Shown here: positions 60,907 through 64,000 of the stretch, one piece after another
How the letters are laid out: each line of letters starts with the position of its first letter
Position numbering within the stretch: the first letter of the stretch is position 1
Made by a program: the position numbers and the translations under genes
Notes under the pieces: model-generated
The model's database searches: none
What the model was told of the DNA's origin: nothing
What the model saw: only the letters and a program-made list of their open reading frames with translations
NCBI RefSeq assembly: GCF_003429005.1
Contig: NZ_QVQV01000014.1
Coordinates: 44,041-108,040 of the forward strand
Direction: 5' to 3'
Length of the DNA: 64,000 nt
Source: Paraburkholderia sp. DHOC27
Lineage (GTDB): Bacteria; Pseudomonadota; Gammaproteobacteria; Burkholderiales; Burkholderiaceae

Positions 60907-62319
60907 TCACGGAATCAGCCACAGCGCGACGCCGTAAATGACGAGCGACACCACGAACGTCACCGCCGTATAGCCCATCACCCGCTGTATGCGAATGCCC
61001 GCAATGGCAACCACCGGCACGGCCCAGAACGGTTGCAGCATGTTTGAAACGTTCTCGGCCACGGCCACGCCCATCGCCGTGCGCGGCACCGATGCATGCA
61101 GGCTCAGCGCGGCGGGCAGAACAAATGGCCCCTGCACCGCCCAGTGACCGCCCGCGCTCGGAATCAGCAGCGTGATGATCAGCGAACTCAGATAGCTCAG
61201 CACTGGCAGCGTCACCGGCGTGGCGATTGCGACGAAGGTCTTGGCAATCGACGCCGCCAGTCCGGTCCCCGTCATGATGCCCATGATGCCGCCGTACACC
61301 GGGTATTGCAGCAGCATCGAACCTGTCTGGCGCGCGGCGCGGCGGATCGCATCCGCGTACGCAATCGGAGTGCGCTGCAACGCCAGCCCGACCAGCAGGA
61401 AGATCAGGATCGTGGTGTTGATGTCGAGCTCGAAGCCCTTGGTGTGCCAGGTCATGCCCAGATAGCCGATGCCGAGCACCAGCAGAATCAGCGTGCCGAT
61501 CATCGAGCGTTCGGCGCGGGCGGCAAACGAATTCGGCGCGGCGCCGCGCGCATGCGGATCGGCGTCGGCTGCCTGCGTTCCGCTCGCTGCGTCTTCCGTC
61601 GTGCTCGCGCTGAAGGCGACGACATGTTCGGGCCTCGGATGCATCTTGATGAAAATCGCCGTCATGACGACCACCACCAGCACCGTCGGAATGAACACGA
61701 ACGGTGCGAACACGGTCTGGCTCAACGGAATCACCTGGCCGGTGGCTTTCTCCACCAGGTTGAGTGCGTTGCCGTGCGAGGCCTGCGACAGCGCGATCGA
61801 ACTAGACAGCCCGCTATTGCACACCGACCACGCCGAGTAACTGCCCGCCACCAGCCAGGCGAAATCCACTTTCACGCGCCGCGCGATTTCACGCGACAGC
61901 AGGGCTCCGACGATCAGCCCGAGCCCCCAGTTGAGCCATGCGGCCACGCCCACGATCGGGAACACCAGCAGCGCGGCGCGCGCCGGCGTCTGCACGCCCG
62001 CGGCGAGGGCCCGCAGGCCGCGTTGCACGATCGGCGCTTCCGCGATGGCATAGCCGGTGGCGAGAATCAGGATCATCTGCAGCGCGAAGCCCAGAATGGC
62101 GAACGTGCCGCCGTACCACGAGGTCAGGATCACCGGCACCGTCGCACGCGGCGCGAAGATGAACGCGAGCGCAATGACCACGACGGTCAGGCCAATCGAG
62201 AGTACGAACGGGTCCGGCATGACCTGCTCGAACACGTAGACGAGGCCCGCGACCACGCCACGCTGGCGCTCGCGGGAAGGCGAATGAAGTTGATTTGTGT
62301 GGGTGTCGCGCTGGTCCAT
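60907..62319 (-). CDS. atoE: Short-chain fatty acid transporter (AtoE family)
   Basis: The 470-residue inner-membrane protein has about twelve helices and matches the AtoE family (short-chain fatty acid:H+ symport). It shows PDPFVLSIGLTVVVIALAFIFAP near the N-terminus, WYGGTFAILGFALQMILILATGYA, the conserved GSYSAWSVCNSGLSSSIAL, and IPSAGGHWAVQGPFVLPAA near the C-terminus. ATG 62319 has GGAAGAG upstream. No atoDAB acetoacetate genes are adjacent, so its substrate is set by family only. Confidence 0.88.
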   Translation of the reverse strand: MDQRDTHTNQLHSPSRERQRGVVAGLVYVFEQVMPDPFVLSIGLTVVVIALAFIFAPRATVPVILTSWYGGTFAILGFALQMILILATGYAIAEAPIVQRGLRALAAGVQTPARAALLVFPIVGVAAWLNWGLGLIVGALLSREIARRVKVDFAWLVAGSYSAWSVCNSGLSSSIALSQASHGNALNLVEKATGQVIPLSQTVFAPFVFIPTVLVVVVMTAIFIKMHPRPEHVVAFSASTTEDAASGTQAADADPHARGAAPNSFAARAERSMIGTLILLVLGIGYLGMTWHTKGFELDINTTILIFLLVGLALQRTPIAYADAIRRAARQTGSMLLQYPVYGGIMGIMTGTGLAASIAKTFVAIATPVTLPVLSYLSSLIITLLIPSAGGHWAVQGPFVLPAALSLHASVPRTAMGVAVAENVSNMLQPFWAVPVVAIAGIRIQRVMGYTAVTFVVSLVIYGVALWLIP

Positions 62320-62642
62320 GATGTCTCTTCCTCTGCCCGCCCGTTTTGCCGTGCGGCATGTCGCTCCAACTGCGCCGCACAACCTCGAGGCGATGCACGG
62401 CAGCAAATGCAGGATACGCGCAAGCGAGTGCGCTGTATCCGAGGCACGAACCCTACATGATTTCGAGATCTGTTGCTGGGAAGCCGGCAATGCGCCGCCG
62501 CGTGTGAGCCAGCCGCGTCACCTGCGCCTTGCCGGACGGCCCGCGGCGCGCACGGCAGCGAGATGGTGTGAAGATTGGCCGGCGCTCGACAACGTGGCGA
62601 GGCCGTAGGGTTGCGGAGTATGAAGCGGGAAAACCCGAAATG

Positions 62643-62667
62643 AAAAAAGGCGGCCGAAGCCGCCTTT
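62643..62667 (-). terminator. Rho-independent terminator after bamA
   Basis: On the minus strand AAAGGCGGC-TTCG-GCCGCCTTT continues into TTTTTT (62643-62648), about 25 bp past the bamA stop. This is a textbook terminator. The rest of the 372-bp gap (62320-62691) shows no gene; it must contain the atoE promoter, which I could not pinpoint. Confidence 0.9.
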
Positions 62668-62691
62668 CTTTGACACCGTAGCGCTGCAGTA

Positions 62692-64000
62692 TTAGAACGC
62701 CGTCCCGATCTGGAACTGGAATTTCTGGTACTGGTCGCCCGCATGCTTCACGAGCGGGAAGCCCAAACTGAGCTTGAGCGGCCCGATTGGCGAAATCCAC
62801 GCGAGACCCGCACCGTAGGCGTAACGCAGGCCGTTTGCGCCGACGCTGTTACCTTCCGTGCCCCAGACGTTACCGCCGTCGAAGAACGTGAAGACGCGCA
62901 GCGTGCGGTCATAACCGGTGCCCGGCAACGGGAACGTGAGTTCGATGTTGCCCACCAGCATCTTCGAGCCGCCGATCGGGTCACCCGTCGAAGCGTCACG
63001 CGGACCCAGCGAACTCGGCTCATAGCCGCGCACCGAACCAATACCACCCGCGTAGTAGTTCTTGAAAATCGGGTACGGTTTGCCGTCGAGGCCGTTACCG
63101 TAACCACCCTGGAAGTTCAGGCCCAGCACGAAGCCGCGCGCGAACGAGTAGTAATACTGTGCCTGCAGGTCGGCCTTGTAGTAAGGCGTACTGCCGATCG
63201 GCGAACCCCATTCGGCGTTCGCTTGCGTGAAGTAACCGCGGCTCGGTACCAGCGCGCTATCGCGGTTATCGCGCGACCAGCCCACCGTCAGCGGCACGTT
63301 GTTCGACACGCGGCCGAAGTCGTTCACGTAGTCGATGTAGCTTTGCGGCGTGGTGGAGTCGACGTCGAGGCGGTTCTGTTCGAAGCCGAGACCGAAGTAC
63401 ACCATGTCCGATTCGGAGAACGGGATACCGAACTTCATATCCGCGCCCGCCGTGATGATGCGGAAGCTCGTGTCCGTCGTATTCGAGTAGTACAGCGGCT
63501 CGCTCGTCCGGTAGTACACGTCGGTAATACGCTTGATGCCGTCCACCGTGAAGTACGGATCGACCTGCGTCACCGTCAGCGTACGGAAGGTCGTGGCGGT
63601 ATTCACGTTCACCGCGAGACTCGTGCCCGAGCCAAACACGTTGTCCTGCGACACGCCTGCCGAAATGATCGGGCCTTCGCCTGAGCCGTAACCCAGACCC
63701 AGCGTGATCGAGCCGGTCGGCTTTTCCGTGACCTTCACGTCCACGTCGACCTGGTCGGCCGTGCCTTCCACCGGCACCGTGGTCACGTCCACGTCCGTGA
63801 AGTAGCCGAGGCGGTTGATCCGGTCCTTCGACAGCGCAAGGCGGCTCGAATCGAACCACGAGCTTTCGAGCTGGCGCATTTCGCGGCGCACCACTTCGTC
63901 ACGCGTACGCGTGTTGCCGACGATGTTGATGCGGCGCACGTACACGCGGCGGCTCGGATCGACCTGCAGCGTGAGGTCCACCTTGTGGTGTTCCTGATCG
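62692..64000 (-). CDS. bamA: Outer membrane protein assembly factor BamA, 3' part
   Basis: BamA is the essential pore-like subunit of the machinery that folds beta-barrel proteins in the outer membrane. The visible 435 residues contain the last POTRA domain (VYVRRINIVGNTRTRDEVVRREMRQ), then the 16-strand barrel with the lid/lock segment GSVRGYEPSSLGPRD (VRGF/Y motif of the Omp85 family) and the C-terminal signature QFQIGTAF ending in Phe. The N-terminal POTRAs and start are outside the window. A terminator follows the stop. Confidence 0.95.
   Translation of the reverse strand, partial: DQEHHKVDLTLQVDPSRRVYVRRINIVGNTRTRDEVVRREMRQLESSWFDSSRLALSKDRINRLGYFTDVDVTTVPVEGTADQVDVDVKVTEKPTGSITLGLGYGSGEGPIISAGVSQDNVFGSGTSLAVNVNTATTFRTLTVTQVDPYFTVDGIKRITDVYYRTSEPLYYSNTTDTSFRIITAGADMKFGIPFSESDMVYFGLGFEQNRLDVDSTTPQSYIDYVNDFGRVSNNVPLTVGWSRDNRDSALVPSRGYFTQANAEWGSPIGSTPYYKADLQAQYYYSFARGFVLGLNFQGGYGNGLDGKPYPIFKNYYAGGIGSVRGYEPSSLGPRDASTGDPIGGSKMLVGNIELTFPLPGTGYDRTLRVFTFFDGGNVWGTEGNSVGANGLRYAYGAGLAWISPIGPLKLSLGFPLVKHAGDQYQKFQFQIGTAF

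Overview
The window is a gene-dense, GC-rich (roughly 63-65 % by eye) stretch of a beta-proteobacterial chromosome. Gene content and order (leuA / pssA-psd / ilvC-ilvH-ilvB / ECF sigma; hemF-nadD-rsfS-rlmH-maf-rng; kdpFABCDE; bamA) and protein wording point to the family Burkholderiaceae, most likely Paraburkholderia or a close relative. This assignment comes from recognition of the proteins; no database search was run. No rRNA, tRNA, insertion sequence or CRISPR array was recognised.

Layout. 1-6.6 kb: branched-chain amino acid genes (leuA cut by the window edge; ilvB-ilvH-ilvC operon) around the phosphatidylethanolamine pair psd-pssA, with clear promoters and terminators. 6.8-9.3 kb: an ECF-type sigma factor coupled to a one-TM protein (possible anti-sigma), a DUF3106 protein and an RDD membrane protein. 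9.5-12.4 kb: a metallophosphoesterase of the PlcP type, a GT4 glycosyltransferase of the Agt type and DgkA, preceded by a PHO-box-like element; together they look like a phosphate-starvation membrane-lipid remodelling operon. 12.5-20.6 kb: TetR and LOG proteins, an SDR, DUF924, an alanyl-tRNA editing protein, truncated haemoglobin, a large FtsX-type permease coupled to a DUF4126 protein, and a Gdx/SugE guanidinium exporter whose leader has the two ACGG-loop hairpins of a guanidine-II riboswitch. 20.7-29.4 kb: the complete kdp potassium system, including the 30-residue kdpF, a further 37-residue membrane ORF, and a KdpE-box-like direct repeat.

29.6-41.2 kb: quinone oxidoreductase, methylglyoxal synthase and an SDR lacking the catalytic Tyr/Lys, then housekeeping genes (upp, yebC, purD, hemF, nadD, rsfS, rlmH, maf, rng). 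41.2-43.3 kb: a small accessory patch containing a HicAB toxin-antitoxin pair with a promoter-embedded palindrome, an AT-rich segment, a gene broken by two frameshifts, and a lone LMW-phosphatase/ArsC-like protein. 43.7-45.8 kb: AraC-type regulator plus secreted alpha/beta hydrolase. 45.9-53.6 kb: a sugar-acid island (ABC importer, L-arabinonate-type dehydratase, FadR-type GntR regulator, MFS transporter). Two TAGTNNNACTA palindromes in the divergent promoter region fit the FadR-subfamily operator consensus.

53.9-57.1 kb: a two-domain KaiC-like ATPase followed 7 bp later by a hybrid histidine kinase, without kaiA or kaiB. 57.4-62.3 kb: OpgC-like acyltransferase, tannase/feruloyl-esterase-family enzyme, small membrane protein and short-chain fatty acid transporter. 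62.6-64 kb: the 3' part of bamA with its terminator.

The strongest candidates for less-described biology are the PlcP-Agt-DgkA cassette, the KaiC/histidine-kinase pair with altered phosphosites, and the putative GntR regulon around the dehydratase. The guanidine-II riboswitch is an independent and very clear regulatory call.
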